Source of the DNA: Dyella japonica A8 | GTDB lineage: Bacteria > Pseudomonadota > Gammaproteobacteria > Xanthomonadales > Rhodanobacteraceae | NCBI RefSeq assembly: GCF_000725385.1 | Contig: NZ_CP008884.1 | Span: 1,302,001-1,366,000, forward strand | Direction of reading: 5' to 3' | Length of the DNA: 64,000 nucleotides | Shown: positions 46,917 to 56,144 of the stretch, in pieces | Numbering within the stretch: the stretch's first letter is position 1 | How the letters are laid out: every line of letters starts with the position of its first letter | The notes under the pieces: model-generated | What the model was told of the DNA's origin: nothing | Databases searched by the model: none | Seen by the model: only the letters and a program-made list of their open reading frames with translations | Translations under genes and position numbers: made by a program

Positions 46917-48441
46917 AGGCATGCTCCCGCTGGAAGGCCAGATCCTCGAAGTCATAGCTGAAATCGGCCGCCGGATCGACCTTGTTCATGTGCAGTATGC
47001 CGTCGGCACTTTGCGGGAACGCCAGCCATGCGTCGGCGTCGTCATGGTCCCAATGCACCAGGTAACGCTGGCCCGCACGCATCACCGTGCCCGTGAGGCG
47101 TGGCGACTTCGCCGCTGCGAAGCGCACGGTGCCGCCCTGTGGGCACACGGTGATGGCGCCGAACCAGGGGTCGCGCCAGCGGCCCAGGTGTTTGCGTAGT
47201 TCATCCGCCGTGGCGGCCTGCGATGACGGCGTAATCGTTGCTTCGTGCGAACCCTTTGTGGCGTGGGCCAGCTCGTCGGCGTAGCCGTCGACATCGCGAG
47301 GATCGTCCGGCGAAGTGAACTGTTTGGTCAGCGCTTCCACCAGTACGGTGCGGGCATCTTCCGCCTCGCTGTTGATCAGCACGACGAAGCCGGCCTTGCG
47401 GTCCGGCAGCAGCGTCATCGCCGAATACATGCCCGACAGCGTGCCTGTGTGCGACACGGTGAGCTGGCCATCGACATCGGCGATGCGCCAGCCATAGCCG
47501 TAGGCGTAGAGGCGGGTGCCGTCCCAGGCGCGGCGTCGCGCGGAGATGGGCATCGGGGTGTAAGGCGTCCACAGGATCTGGCGCTGGTCCGGCGACAGCC
47601 ACCGGAGCTGCTCCGGCGTAGGTGCCAGCCAGTTTCGCGCCCAAGTGAGCATGTCGGTGAGGCTGCAGCGCACGCCGCCCGCAGCGGCAGAGGTGATGTC
47701 GGGAATCGTTGCCTCGTCCGCACGGATCACGACGTTGCGCCCGTCCTTCCACGCATGCGGTTGGGCGACGTTGCCCACGCGGTCGCGCTGCCAGGTACCG
47801 ATCTGGCAGCGCGTGAGCCCAAGAGGATCGAATACCTCGCGGCGCAGCAGTGCGTCGTAACTGTCATGGCCTGCTGCGGCCGCTACGTCGCCCGCCACCA
47901 CGTAGAGCAGGTTGTCGTAGGCGTAGCCGGCACGGAAGCTGTAGGCCGGCTTGAGATAGGCCAGCGCATGCAGGATGTCCTTGCGCGTGAACGCATTCGG
48001 TTCCGGCCACAGCATCAGGTCGCCGGCGCCTTCGCGCAGGCCGCTGCGGTGGGTGAGCAGGTCGCCGACCTGCATGTGTTCGGTGACCCAGGGGTCGGCC
48101 ATGCGGAAATCGGCCAGGATGCTGCGCACCGGGGTATCCCAGCGCAGCCTGCCTTGCTCCACCAGTCGCGCGAGCAAGGTCGCCGTCATCGCCTTGCTGT
48201 GGGAGGCGATCTTGAACAGGGTGTCCGGCGTGATCGGTTCGCCGGAACCCGCCACGCGCTCGCCCAGCGTGCGTGTATAGATCACCTCGCCGTGATCGAT
48301 CACGCCCACGGCGACACCGGCCAGGTGATAGCGCGCTGCCGTCGTGTCGACGATATGGTCGAGCTGGGCCGTGGACGGCGAGGGCGCCGCTGCCGCGACG
48401 CCGGCCATCAGGGCCAGCGCCGCGAGGCCCCACCGCACCAT
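46909..48441 (-). CDS. Serine hydrolase, beta-lactamase/penicillin-binding fold
   Basis: A 510-aa precursor starting at ATG 48441 (signal MVRWGLAALALMAGVAAAAP); an alternative GTG at 48456 would overlap the dipeptidase gene. The serine beta-lactamase-family residues are Ser80-x-x-Lys83 (IASHSKAM), the Tyr-x-Asn in YAYDNLLYVVAG, and the third motif His-Thr-Gly in VSHTGTLSGMYS. A C-terminal domain (about 385-510) resembles the DUF3471-type lid. Members are D-aminopeptidases, esterases or carboxypeptidases. Position between two peptidoglycan-peptide peptidases suggests a D-amino acid peptidase role, which is inference. Confidence 0.88.
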   Translation of the reverse strand: MVRWGLAALALMAGVAAAAPSPSTAQLDHIVDTTAARYHLAGVAVGVIDHGEVIYTRTLGERVAGSGEPITPDTLFKIASHSKAMTATLLARLVEQGRLRWDTPVRSILADFRMADPWVTEHMQVGDLLTHRSGLREGAGDLMLWPEPNAFTRKDILHALAYLKPAYSFRAGYAYDNLLYVVAGDVAAAAGHDSYDALLRREVFDPLGLTRCQIGTWQRDRVGNVAQPHAWKDGRNVVIRADEATIPDITSAAAGGVRCSLTDMLTWARNWLAPTPEQLRWLSPDQRQILWTPYTPMPISARRRAWDGTRLYAYGYGWRIADVDGQLTVSHTGTLSGMYSAMTLLPDRKAGFVVLINSEAEDARTVLVEALTKQFTSPDDPRDVDGYADELAHATKGSHEATITPSSQAATADELRKHLGRWRDPWFGAITVCPQGGTVRFAAAKSPRLTGTVMRAGQRYLVHWDHDDADAWLAFPQSADGILHMNKVDPAADFSYDFEDLAFQREHACD

Positions 48442-48445
48442 CCGC

Positions 48446-49663
48446 TCAGCCTGCACGGTTCGCCGTGGCGCGTTGGGTTACCTCGCCCCAGACGCGCAGC
48501 AGGTTGCCGCCCCAGATCTTGGCGATGTCCGCCTCGCTGAAACCGGCACGGCGCAGCGCGGCCGTGAGGTTGCGCGTCTGGCTGGTGTCGCTCCAGCCGG
48601 CGATACCGCCGCCGCCATCGAAATCCGAGGCGATGCCGACGTGGTCGATGCCGGCAACCTCGACCATATGCTTGATGTGCGCGACGAAGTCGTCCACGTT
48701 GGGCGGAGGAAGCGCCGCATCGATCCGTTTCATGCCTTCGACATAGGCCGGCAGGTACTCGTGTTTCTCACTGTCGAAGCTCTTGTCCCCGGCCTGCTTC
48801 GCCACCTGCGCCTGCAGGGCCTTGATGGCAAGCTCGCGCGCCGGGTCGAGCCGGATGAAATCCTGCACGGCCACCGCCTGGATCACGCCACCCTTGGCGG
48901 CGATGGCGCGCAGCAGCTCATCGGAAAGGTTGCGCGGATGGGCATCGAGCGCACGCGATGAAGAATGCGATGCAATCACCGGCGAGGTGGATAGCGCGAG
49001 CACCTCGCGCACGCAGGCGTCGGAGGAGTGCGAGACATCCACCATGATGCCCAGCTGATTGGCGCGCTTGACCACGCTGCGGCCGAACTCGGTGATGCTG
49101 TACTCCGGCAGCGGCGTGTCGCCCAGGGCCGCTTCCGGCGTGGAACTGCTGCACAGGTCGTTGTTGCCCATATGGGCAAGGCCGACATAGCGCGCACCGT
49201 GCTTGTAGGCGATATCGAGGTTCTTGATGTCGTGGCCCAGCGAATAGCCGTTCTCCACGCCGATCATCGCGGACAGCCGCCCCGCCTTCTTGTTGGCCAG
49301 CACCTGGTCGGACGTGGTGGCCAGGCGGATCTGGTCGGGATAGGTCTTCACCATCAGGTCGATGTCGTCGTACTTCTGTTTCGCCTGCGCCACGGCATGC
49401 GCCCAGCCTTCGGGCGTCAGCGGCCCCTGGTCCACGTAGACGATGAAGAACACGGCGTCGAGGCCGCCGCGTCGCATCTTGTCCAGGTCCACCTGCAGCG
49501 GCGTCTGCTTGCCGAAGTCGAAGCGTGGCTCGCGCATATAGGCGAAGGGAATATCCACATGCGTGTCCAGCGTGATCGGCGGATCCTGCTGCGCGCTGGC
49601 CGCAGGACTGCCAAGCGCGAATGCGAGTGCGATGCCGCTGCCCAGTAGACCGAAAGTCTTCAT
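48446..49663 (-). CDS. Membrane (renal-type) dipeptidase, family M19
   Basis: A 405-aa precursor starting at ATG 49663 (GGGGAG upstream; signal peptide ends in SPAASAQQD). Zinc-binding features of the M19 amidohydrolase fold are visible: ITLDTHVDIP (His-x-Asp), MIGVENGYSLG (Glu), LAHMGNNDLC, MVDVSHSSDACVREVL (His), PVIASHSSSRAL (His) and HVGIASDFDGGGGI (Asp). These enzymes hydrolyse dipeptides, including those with a C-terminal D-residue, which suits murein fragments. Only 4 bp separate its stop from the next gene's ATG. Confidence 0.94.
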   Translation of the reverse strand: MKTFGLLGSGIALAFALGSPAASAQQDPPITLDTHVDIPFAYMREPRFDFGKQTPLQVDLDKMRRGGLDAVFFIVYVDQGPLTPEGWAHAVAQAKQKYDDIDLMVKTYPDQIRLATTSDQVLANKKAGRLSAMIGVENGYSLGHDIKNLDIAYKHGARYVGLAHMGNNDLCSSSTPEAALGDTPLPEYSITEFGRSVVKRANQLGIMVDVSHSSDACVREVLALSTSPVIASHSSSRALDAHPRNLSDELLRAIAAKGGVIQAVAVQDFIRLDPARELAIKALQAQVAKQAGDKSFDSEKHEYLPAYVEGMKRIDAALPPPNVDDFVAHIKHMVEVAGIDHVGIASDFDGGGGIAGWSDTSQTRNLTAALRRAGFSEADIAKIWGGNLLRVWGEVTQRATANRAG

Positions 49664-49881
49664 GCCGTCTCCCCATGTTCGGGCCGGCTGTTTGCCGGCG
49701 ACCCTGTCTTTGAAACGCTGGTATTGCCGCATGCCGTCATCGAGCGCGTTGCCCGACTGTCGATGCGATGTCGTGCCAGGCATCGTACAGGCTTGGGCGT
49801 GGCGCATCCGCGGGTGGGTCCTGCAAACAAGTGCCATCGGCCATCGCCCCCCTGATGTCGCCTTTGTCGTTGCGAGGCCCG

Positions 49882-51423
49882 CTACTTCCCGGCTCGTTGG
49901 GGCGTGGGCAGGAGCTGCCATGTGAAATCGTAGTCCCACTGGTCGAAATACACATTGCCGCCGCGCCACTCCAGTTCGCCACGCTGCGAATCCACCGTCT
50001 CGGAGCGGAAGAACTGCTTGAGCGGCACAAAAGGCTGGCTGAAGTCGCTGTTGAAGGCGATGCGGTACGCGTCCAGCCCGCCGAGGTAGAACCACCGCAG
50101 GGCGGGGTCGTCCCCCGGGGCCGGATGGAGCTGGCCGAAGGTCACGTCCATGGGTACCCAGCCGTAGGGCGCGAGGTAGAGCTGGCCCCAGTCGTGGATG
50201 TTGTTGTACTCGCCATCGGAGAAGATCCAGCCGGACTGCCAGCGCGCGGGGATACCGTTGAGGCGCAGCAGCGCGATCAGCAGCATGGTCTGTTCGCCGC
50301 AGTCGCCATGGCCGGCGTGCAGCGTGTAGTCGCTGAGGTTGCTGATGGTCGAGTATTCGCGGGCGCCGGCCCAGGGAATCTCATCGACCGCAGCGAAGAG
50401 CTTCTGTGCGATGCGGTACGGGTTCTTCTCGTCGCCGACCGCCTTGCGCGAAAACGCGCGCAGGTCGTCGGTGAACACGATATGCGGCGCGCGCTCGGCG
50501 ACGAAAGGCGCGAGCTCGGGCGTGATCGTCGCAGGCACCACCTTCGCGGCGTCGATCTCGTGGTACTGCGCGTAGATGGTCAGTTCATAGCTGACGGCGA
50601 AGGTGGTGGGCTTGCCGGCTTCGGCCTTCTTCTCCAGGTAGGCCGTGCGCTGCAGGGTGTCGGCAGGTGCCAACCGCGCTCCCGTGGGCTGGCTGTCCAC
50701 GAGCGTCACGTCCTGTTGCTGCCCGGGCAGTTCGCGCGGAAAGGGCAGCCACGCCCGGATGGTTTCACCCGCGGGCACGGCGTCGGCACGGACGGTCACG
50801 GTCTCGGTGACGCGCACGTGGTTGGGCGTGACCTCGCTTCGATGCATGGCCAGCGCGTCGCGTCGCGTGGCGCGATGGTGGTCGTTGATCGATTGCATCG
50901 GGCTGTCGCCGGATGGCGACGGCTGCATTCGCCGCGCGGCCGCTTCCTTGCTGAGCAGGAACAGGTTGTTCGGCGCCCGTTTGAAGTAGAGCGTGCGGCC
51001 GTCGATCACCTGATGCTCGATCAGGCCTTGCCGGTCCCAGCGGGCGAACTCCGCCTCAGTGAGGTCGGGAATCTGTTTGCGCACGCCTGCCTTGGCAGCG
51101 TCGGCGTCGAGCGTGAAATCGAGCAGGATGCGACGCATGCGTTCGCGCTGGAACAACAGGGCGTCGCGTGCGTCCGGCGGAAGCCCGGGCTGGGCCAGCG
51201 CCTTGGCGATGTCGGTTTCCGCCGATGCGAACTGCCCTGCGTCGACCAGGGTGATGGCATGCTGCACGGGCGAGTCTGGCGGGGCCGTGGCAACGGCGGC
51301 CCCGGACAGGCAGGCAAGGACCAGCGCGGCCGGCAGGGTGCGGTGAAGGCGCAGGAATGAAAAGCGTCGGGCCGTCCGCACTTCCCACTCCCCGGTAAGC
51401 CATGGCAAGGGGTGATGTAGCAC
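49882..51423 (-). CDS. Transglutaminase-like protein with N-terminal helical/beta domains
   Basis: A 513-aa precursor with a membrane-type leader (about residues 28-47, LPAALVLACLSGAAVATA). The papain-like core has Cys375 in AGHGDCGEQTMLLIALLR, His410 in YNNIHDWGQLYLAPYGW and the third Asp (WVPMDVTFG). The preceding part (about 195-300) is a beta domain resembling the transglutaminase N-terminal Ig-like region (RAWLPFPRELPGQQQDV). Bacterial members act as cysteine peptidases or amide-transferring enzymes. It lies at the promoter-proximal end of the leftward unit, 106 bp from the divergent DUF819 gene. A role on murein peptides is inferred from context. Confidence 0.88.
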   Translation of the reverse strand: MLHHPLPWLTGEWEVRTARRFSFLRLHRTLPAALVLACLSGAAVATAPPDSPVQHAITLVDAGQFASAETDIAKALAQPGLPPDARDALLFQRERMRRILLDFTLDADAAKAGVRKQIPDLTEAEFARWDRQGLIEHQVIDGRTLYFKRAPNNLFLLSKEAAARRMQPSPSGDSPMQSINDHHRATRRDALAMHRSEVTPNHVRVTETVTVRADAVPAGETIRAWLPFPRELPGQQQDVTLVDSQPTGARLAPADTLQRTAYLEKKAEAGKPTTFAVSYELTIYAQYHEIDAAKVVPATITPELAPFVAERAPHIVFTDDLRAFSRKAVGDEKNPYRIAQKLFAAVDEIPWAGAREYSTISNLSDYTLHAGHGDCGEQTMLLIALLRLNGIPARWQSGWIFSDGEYNNIHDWGQLYLAPYGWVPMDVTFGQLHPAPGDDPALRWFYLGGLDAYRIAFNSDFSQPFVPLKQFFRSETVDSQRGELEWRGGNVYFDQWDYDFTWQLLPTPQRAGK

Positions 51424-51529
51424 GCTTGCAATCGCCGGTCAATAATTTATGCTCCGATAAAACATTGCCTGAATCAAATATTCCAAGCTATTTCAGCGAC
51501 GAATGCGAACGGGGAGTCAGAGGGGACGC
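51424..51529. promoter_or_regulatory. Shared divergent promoter region of the murein-peptide locus
   Basis: A 106-bp, AT-rich gap between the leftward transglutaminase-like gene and the rightward DUF819 gene. It contains TCAATAATTTATGCTCCGAT, a likely promoter core, and the weak dyad GAATCAAATATTC (51472-51484). An RpiR-family regulator gene lies in the rightward operon and would be the natural binder. The operator identity is speculative. Confidence 0.45.
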
Positions 51530-52684
51530 ATGATCCACACGGCCTGGCCTTATCTCGCTGTCATGTTGCTCGCAGCGGGCTTGTTTCCCGCGCTGGAGCG
51601 CCGCTTCCACTGGCGATTCTTCGAAGTCCTCCCGCCCATCGTGCTGACCTACCTGCTCGTCACCGCCCTGGCGGTCACCGGGCTGTGGCAGGTCAATGAG
51701 GAAATCCGCGGCGCGCAGACCATGCTGATCGAGCACCTGGTGCCGGCGCTGCTGTTCCTGCTGATGATCAACTGCGACTTGCGGGCCATCTATCGATTGG
51801 GGCCGCGCGTCCTGGCCGTGTTCTTCGCGACCATGGTCTGCCTGTTCGTGGCGTTCGTCGGCACCTTCCTGGTGTTCCGGCACTGGCTGCCGGGCAATGC
51901 CTGGCAGCCGTTGGCCGCACTGTCCGGCAGCTGGATCGGCGGCACGGCGAACATGGTGGCGGTGAAGCAGGCCATCGGCATGCCGGACAAGCTGCTGGCG
52001 TTCTCCCTGCTGACCGATGCGCTGTGCTATTCGATGTGGGTGGTGGTGCTGTTCGGCCTGGGCCGCGTCGCCACGCAGTTCAACCGTTGGGCGGGCGCCC
52101 GCTCGAGCGGGGACATGGTGGTGGAGGAAACCCGCAGCCACGGCCCTACCACGCCCGACAACGTGCTGCTGTGGCTGGGCATGGCGCTGATGGCGGCGGC
52201 CTTCTCGGCCTGGCTGGCCGATCGCCTGCCCACGTCCGACATGGTGTCGTCCACCACCTGGGCCATCATGCTGGCGACGACGCTGGGCCTGGTCGCGGCA
52301 CACACGCCGCTGGCGCGCTTCGCCGGGGCCAGCACCATTTCCAGCGCGATGCTGATCAGCGTGGTGGCCATCCTCGCCTCGCAGAGCAACTTCGACGGCA
52401 TCGGCTCGGCGCCGCTCTACATCGTGTGCGGCATCTGCATCATCGCCATCCATGCCGTGCTGTTGGCTGGTGCCGCGCGCGTGTTCCACTTCGATCTCTA
52501 CCTGTGCGGCATCTCCTCGCTGGCCTGCATCGGCGGCGTGGCCGCCACGCCGATACTCGCGGCCAGCTATTCGCGCTCGCTGGTGCCGGTGGGCATCCTG
52601 CTGGCCTTGCTCGGCTACATCCTCGGTACCGGGTTCGGCCTGTTGGTGGCGTCGGTGATGTCGTCGCTGGCCATTGCTGCTTAG
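51530..52684 (+). CDS. DUF819 family permease
   Basis: A 384-aa polytopic membrane protein (about ten hydrophobic helices). Recognisable family segments are TMLIEHLVPALLFLLMINCDL, ALSGSWIGGTANMVAVKQAI (a GSWIGGTAN motif that could line the substrate path) and the C-terminal CIGGVAATPILAASYSRSLV. DUF819/YjcL proteins are predicted transporters without a proven substrate. A gap of only 8 bp to the NlpC/P60 gene and the neighbouring epimerase make a dipeptide or amino acid of murein origin the best guess. Confidence 0.9.
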   Translation: MIHTAWPYLAVMLLAAGLFPALERRFHWRFFEVLPPIVLTYLLVTALAVTGLWQVNEEIRGAQTMLIEHLVPALLFLLMINCDLRAIYRLGPRVLAVFFATMVCLFVAFVGTFLVFRHWLPGNAWQPLAALSGSWIGGTANMVAVKQAIGMPDKLLAFSLLTDALCYSMWVVVLFGLGRVATQFNRWAGARSSGDMVVEETRSHGPTTPDNVLLWLGMALMAAAFSAWLADRLPTSDMVSSTTWAIMLATTLGLVAAHTPLARFAGASTISSAMLISVVAILASQSNFDGIGSAPLYIVCGICIIAIHAVLLAGAARVFHFDLYLCGISSLACIGGVAATPILAASYSRSLVPVGILLALLGYILGTGFGLLVASVMSSLAIAA

Positions 52685-52692
52685 GAATCATC

Positions 52693-54099
52693 ATGCGACC
52701 CATGCCTCGCCTGACGTTATGTCTGATCGCCGCCCTCGCGGCCGCACCTGTGCTGGCGGACAAGGGGCCCGATCCGGTCCCCGTGCCGCCGTCCGGTGTC
52801 ATCGGTATCTCCAACAACGCGATGCTCGGACCGGACTTCTGGATCAAGCAGTCCGCCCAGCCCGGCCGCGTGCTGCTCGACGCCAGCGAGATCACCGCGC
52901 AAAACGCAAACCTTTTCAAGGCCGATCCGTCCATGCACGACCTCCGGGCGTTGCCCGCGCAGATCGACCGCGCGATGGTGACCGGCTGGATCAGCGACCT
53001 GTCGCAATACCCCACGCGCAAGCTCTACGACGCCAAGGGGCAGGCCGTGCCCGACAGCTTGCGCGGGCAACTGGCAGCCGCACTGGCGCTGGACGCGGTG
53101 CCGGCGCAACAACCGGCTCGCTACGGCATGGTGGTTCAGCGTGCCGCGTTGCGCACCTTCCCGACCGACACACGGGTGTTCACCTCGACCGACGACACCG
53201 ATATCGACCGCTTCCAGGAAAGCGCGGAATTTCCGGGCACGCCGGTGCTGATCGCGCACGCCAGCCGCGACGGCCGCTGGCTGTTCGTGGTGAGCCCGCG
53301 CTATGCCGCGTGGACGCACCGCGAGAACGTGGCCGAAGGGGCGGCTGCCGAGGTGCTGTCGTATGCCGGCCGCAGGCCGCATCGCGTTATCACTGGTGGC
53401 ACGGTGCGCAGCGTATTCACGCCGGAGCAGCCGGCCGTGTCGCAGTTGCAGCTGGACATGGGCATCGCCCTGCCGGTGTTGTCCGATCTTCCCGCCGACC
53501 AGCCGGTGAATGGCCAATCGCCGTACACCTCGTACGTGGTGGATCTGCCCATCCGCCAGGCAGACGGCAAGCTCGCCTTCTCGCCTGCCTTGATCCAGCG
53601 CATCGCCGATACGCAGGACGACTACCTGCCGCTGACGGAAGCCAACATTCTCCGGCAAGCATTCAAGTTTCTCGGCGAACGTTACGGTTGGGGCCACGAT
53701 TACGATGGCCGCGACTGCAGCGGCTTCGTTTCGGACGTCTATCGCAGCTTGGGTGTGGAGATGCCGCGCAACACCAGCAAGCAGGCGACCAGCCCGGGCT
53801 TTACGCACCAGGCTTTTAGCGACAAGGACAGCCACGACGCGCGCATGCAGGCGGCGATGGCGCTGAACGTGGGTGATCTCGTCTACATCCCCGGCCACGT
53901 GATGATGGTGGTCGGCAAGCTCAATGGCGCGCCCTACGTCATCCACGACACCAGTGGCATCGCCTATCGCGATGGCAGGGGCGGCATGCGCCGCGTCAAG
54001 CTCAACGAAGTGTCGGTGACGCCGTTGCTGCCACTGATGTACGACGACACGCACAGCTACGTCGACCGCATGACCAGCATCGTGCACGTGCGCCCGTGA
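52693..54099 (+). CDS. NlpC/P60 peptidase, SH3-bearing, YkfC-like
   Basis: A 468-aa precursor with signal MRPMPRLTLCLIAALAAAPVLA. After an N-terminal domain, SH3-like regions (RAALRTFPTDTRVFTSTDD; ASRDGRWLFVVSPRYAAWT) precede the C-terminal NlpC/P60 domain. The catalytic dyad is Cys342 in DYDGRDCSGFVSDVYRSLG and His402 in VYIPGHVMMVVG. In B. subtilis YkfC such an enzyme cuts the gamma-D-Glu to diamino-acid bond of free murein peptides, releasing L-Ala-D-Glu, the substrate for the epimerase encoded next. The gene overlaps the epimerase start codon by 4 bp (GTGA). Confidence 0.93.
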   Translation: MRPMPRLTLCLIAALAAAPVLADKGPDPVPVPPSGVIGISNNAMLGPDFWIKQSAQPGRVLLDASEITAQNANLFKADPSMHDLRALPAQIDRAMVTGWISDLSQYPTRKLYDAKGQAVPDSLRGQLAAALALDAVPAQQPARYGMVVQRAALRTFPTDTRVFTSTDDTDIDRFQESAEFPGTPVLIAHASRDGRWLFVVSPRYAAWTHRENVAEGAAAEVLSYAGRRPHRVITGGTVRSVFTPEQPAVSQLQLDMGIALPVLSDLPADQPVNGQSPYTSYVVDLPIRQADGKLAFSPALIQRIADTQDDYLPLTEANILRQAFKFLGERYGWGHDYDGRDCSGFVSDVYRSLGVEMPRNTSKQATSPGFTHQAFSDKDSHDARMQAAMALNVGDLVYIPGHVMMVVGKLNGAPYVIHDTSGIAYRDGRGGMRRVKLNEVSVTPLLPLMYDDTHSYVDRMTSIVHVRP

Positions 54100-55241
54100 A
54101 TGCCATCGCATCCCCATCGACGACAGGAAGTGTTTCAAGTCCCATGAAGATCACGGACATCCAGTTCGGCATGCTGAGGGTACCGTTGAAGACGCCGTTC
54201 AAGACGGCGCTGCGCACGGTCAACCAGGTCGAGGACATCGTGGTGATGGTGCGCACCGACACCGGCCACGTCGGCCATGGCGAGGCACCGGCGACCGCGG
54301 TGATCACGGGTGACACGCACGGCTCGATCATCGATGCGATCCGTCATTACATCGCGCCGCGCCTGATCGGCGAGGACATCGCCGACCTCAATCGCCTCAC
54401 CCAACTGATCCAGGGCTCGATGGAGAAGAACACCAGCGCCAAGGCGGCGGTGGAAATCGCCGTCTACGACCTGTGGGGGCAGCTCTACAACGCACCGCTG
54501 TACAAGTTGCTCGGTGGCGGCGACCCGGTGATCACCACCGACATCACCATCAGCGTCGACTACATCGACAAGATGGTGGCTGATTCCATCAGCGCGGTGG
54601 AGCGCGGCTTCGAGTCGCTCAAGATCAAGGTGGGCAAGGACATTGGCGTGGACATCGAGCGTGTCAAGGCGATCTACGCGGCGGTGGAAAACCGCGCGCT
54701 GCTGCGCCTGGACGCCAACCAGGGCTGGACCGCCAAACAGGCCGTCTACGCGCTGCAGACGCTGGAGGACGCCGGCGTGCGGCTGGAACTGGTGGAGCAG
54801 CCGGTGAAGGCGCGCGACCTGGAGGGCATGCGCTATGTCACCGAACGCGTGCACACGCCCATCATGGCCGACGAAAGCGTGTTCGGCCCGATGGAAGTGA
54901 TCGACCTGATCCAGATGCGCGCGGCGGACATCATCAACATCAAGCTGATGAAGACCGGCGGCATCTCCAACGCCATTCGCATCGCCGACATCGCCGGCAT
55001 GTACGGGGTAGAGTGCATGATCGGCTGCATGCTGGAAACCAGCATCAGCGTGGCGGCGGCCGTGCATGTGGCAGTGGCCAAGTCGGCGGTGATCACCAAG
55101 GTGGATCTGGACGGCCCGTCGCTGTGCCAGTATGACCCGGTCAACGGCGGCGTGGTCTTCAACGAGTCGGAGATCTCCGTCACCGACGCGCCGGGCCTGG
55201 GTATCCGGGAAATCCGTGGCCTCGAAAAGCTGGCGGGCTGA
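54096..55241 (+). CDS. Dipeptide epimerase, L-Ala-D/L-Glu type (enolase superfamily)
   Basis: An enolase-superfamily protein of 381 aa if started at GTG 54096 (overlapping the NlpC/P60 stop) or 365 aa from ATG 54144 (MKITDIQFGMLRVPL). The barrel has the KxK lysine motif FESLKIKVGKD, metal ligands Asp in RLDANQGW, Glu in LVEQPV and Asp in IMADESVFG, and the second catalytic lysine in NIKLMKTGG. The DxD-like C-terminus ends in GLGIREIRGL. It would interconvert L-Ala-D-Glu and L-Ala-L-Glu. Only 1 bp separates its stop from the RpiR gene. Confidence 0.9.
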   Translation: MNAIASPSTTGSVSSPMKITDIQFGMLRVPLKTPFKTALRTVNQVEDIVVMVRTDTGHVGHGEAPATAVITGDTHGSIIDAIRHYIAPRLIGEDIADLNRLTQLIQGSMEKNTSAKAAVEIAVYDLWGQLYNAPLYKLLGGGDPVITTDITISVDYIDKMVADSISAVERGFESLKIKVGKDIGVDIERVKAIYAAVENRALLRLDANQGWTAKQAVYALQTLEDAGVRLELVEQPVKARDLEGMRYVTERVHTPIMADESVFGPMEVIDLIQMRAADIINIKLMKTGGISNAIRIADIAGMYGVECMIGCMLETSISVAAAVHVAVAKSAVITKVDLDGPSLCQYDPVNGGVVFNESEISVTDAPGLGIREIRGLEKLAG

Positions 55242-55242
55242 C

Positions 55243-56097
55243 ATGTCACCCCTGGTGAAAATCCGCTCCGAACGCGACCAGATGTCGGCGGTCGAGCGGC
55301 GCGTCGCCGATTTCATCCTCGAGAACGCCCAACTGCTGCGTGATTATTCCTCGCAGCAGCTGGCGGACGCGCTGGGCATCAGCCAGTCCAGTGTGGTGAA
55401 GTTCACGCAGAAGCTGGGGTTCAAGGGTTACCCGGACCTCAAGTATTCCGTCGGCGAGGCCATCGCGCGAGCCGACCAAGGCGAAACCGAACAGGTCGTG
55501 CCGCACGCGCGGGCGGCCGTGGGCGAACCGGCCGGCAACCTCTGGCGATGCAAGTCCGGGGCGGAAGAAGAGACGCGGCTGATCAACTCGCCGGACACCT
55601 TGCGGGCCGTGGCGGAAGCCATCGCCAAGGCGGGCGCCACCGGCAAGGTCTTCATGATCGGCCTGGGCGACGACGACATCTATGCGCGCAGTTTCGCGCT
55701 GCGCCTGTCGTTGCTTGGCATGGCCGTCGTGCACCACTTCGATGCGGCGCGCATGGCGGCCAGCGTGTCTGCCGCCGGTGCCGGCGACGTGCTGCTGGTG
55801 TTCTCCGAGCACGGCAATCATCCGGCGCTGTGCAAGATCGGCCGCTTCTTCCGCGAGCGCCGCGGCCGGCTGATCTCGGTGACGCGGCATACCTCCAACC
55901 CCTTGCGTGCGCTCGCGGACATCGCCCTGCTGGTGTCCGCGCACGACGACCGGCCGTACATCCAGCCGGTGCTCTACCAATCGGCGTTGCAGCACCTGCT
56001 CGATAACGTGTTCGTGCAACTGTGCGAAAGCGACGAGCAACGACACGGCCAGCTGCTCAGGAATCTCGAACGCGTCCGGCAGATGCTGGAACCTTAG
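55243..56097 (+). CDS. RpiR/MurR-family transcriptional regulator
   Basis: A 284-aa regulator. The N-terminal HTH_6 domain (QLADALGISQSSVVKFTQKL) is followed by a SIS sugar-isomerase-like domain (RAVAEAIAKAGATGKVFMIGLGD and LLVFSEHGNHPALCKIGRFF), which in MurR binds N-acetylmuramic acid 6-phosphate. Typical length. It is the fourth gene of the rightward unit and presumably controls the divergent promoter at 51424-51529, but the effector may be a murein-derived compound other than MurNAc-6-P. The next gene starts 47 bp later. Confidence 0.93.
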   Translation: MSPLVKIRSERDQMSAVERRVADFILENAQLLRDYSSQQLADALGISQSSVVKFTQKLGFKGYPDLKYSVGEAIARADQGETEQVVPHARAAVGEPAGNLWRCKSGAEEETRLINSPDTLRAVAEAIAKAGATGKVFMIGLGDDDIYARSFALRLSLLGMAVVHHFDAARMAASVSAAGAGDVLLVFSEHGNHPALCKIGRFFRERRGRLISVTRHTSNPLRALADIALLVSAHDDRPYIQPVLYQSALQHLLDNVFVQLCESDEQRHGQLLRNLERVRQMLEP

Positions 56098-56144
56098 GGC
56101 AACTCCGAATGACTTTTGTCCCGGCCACCCATCCACGGCATCGC

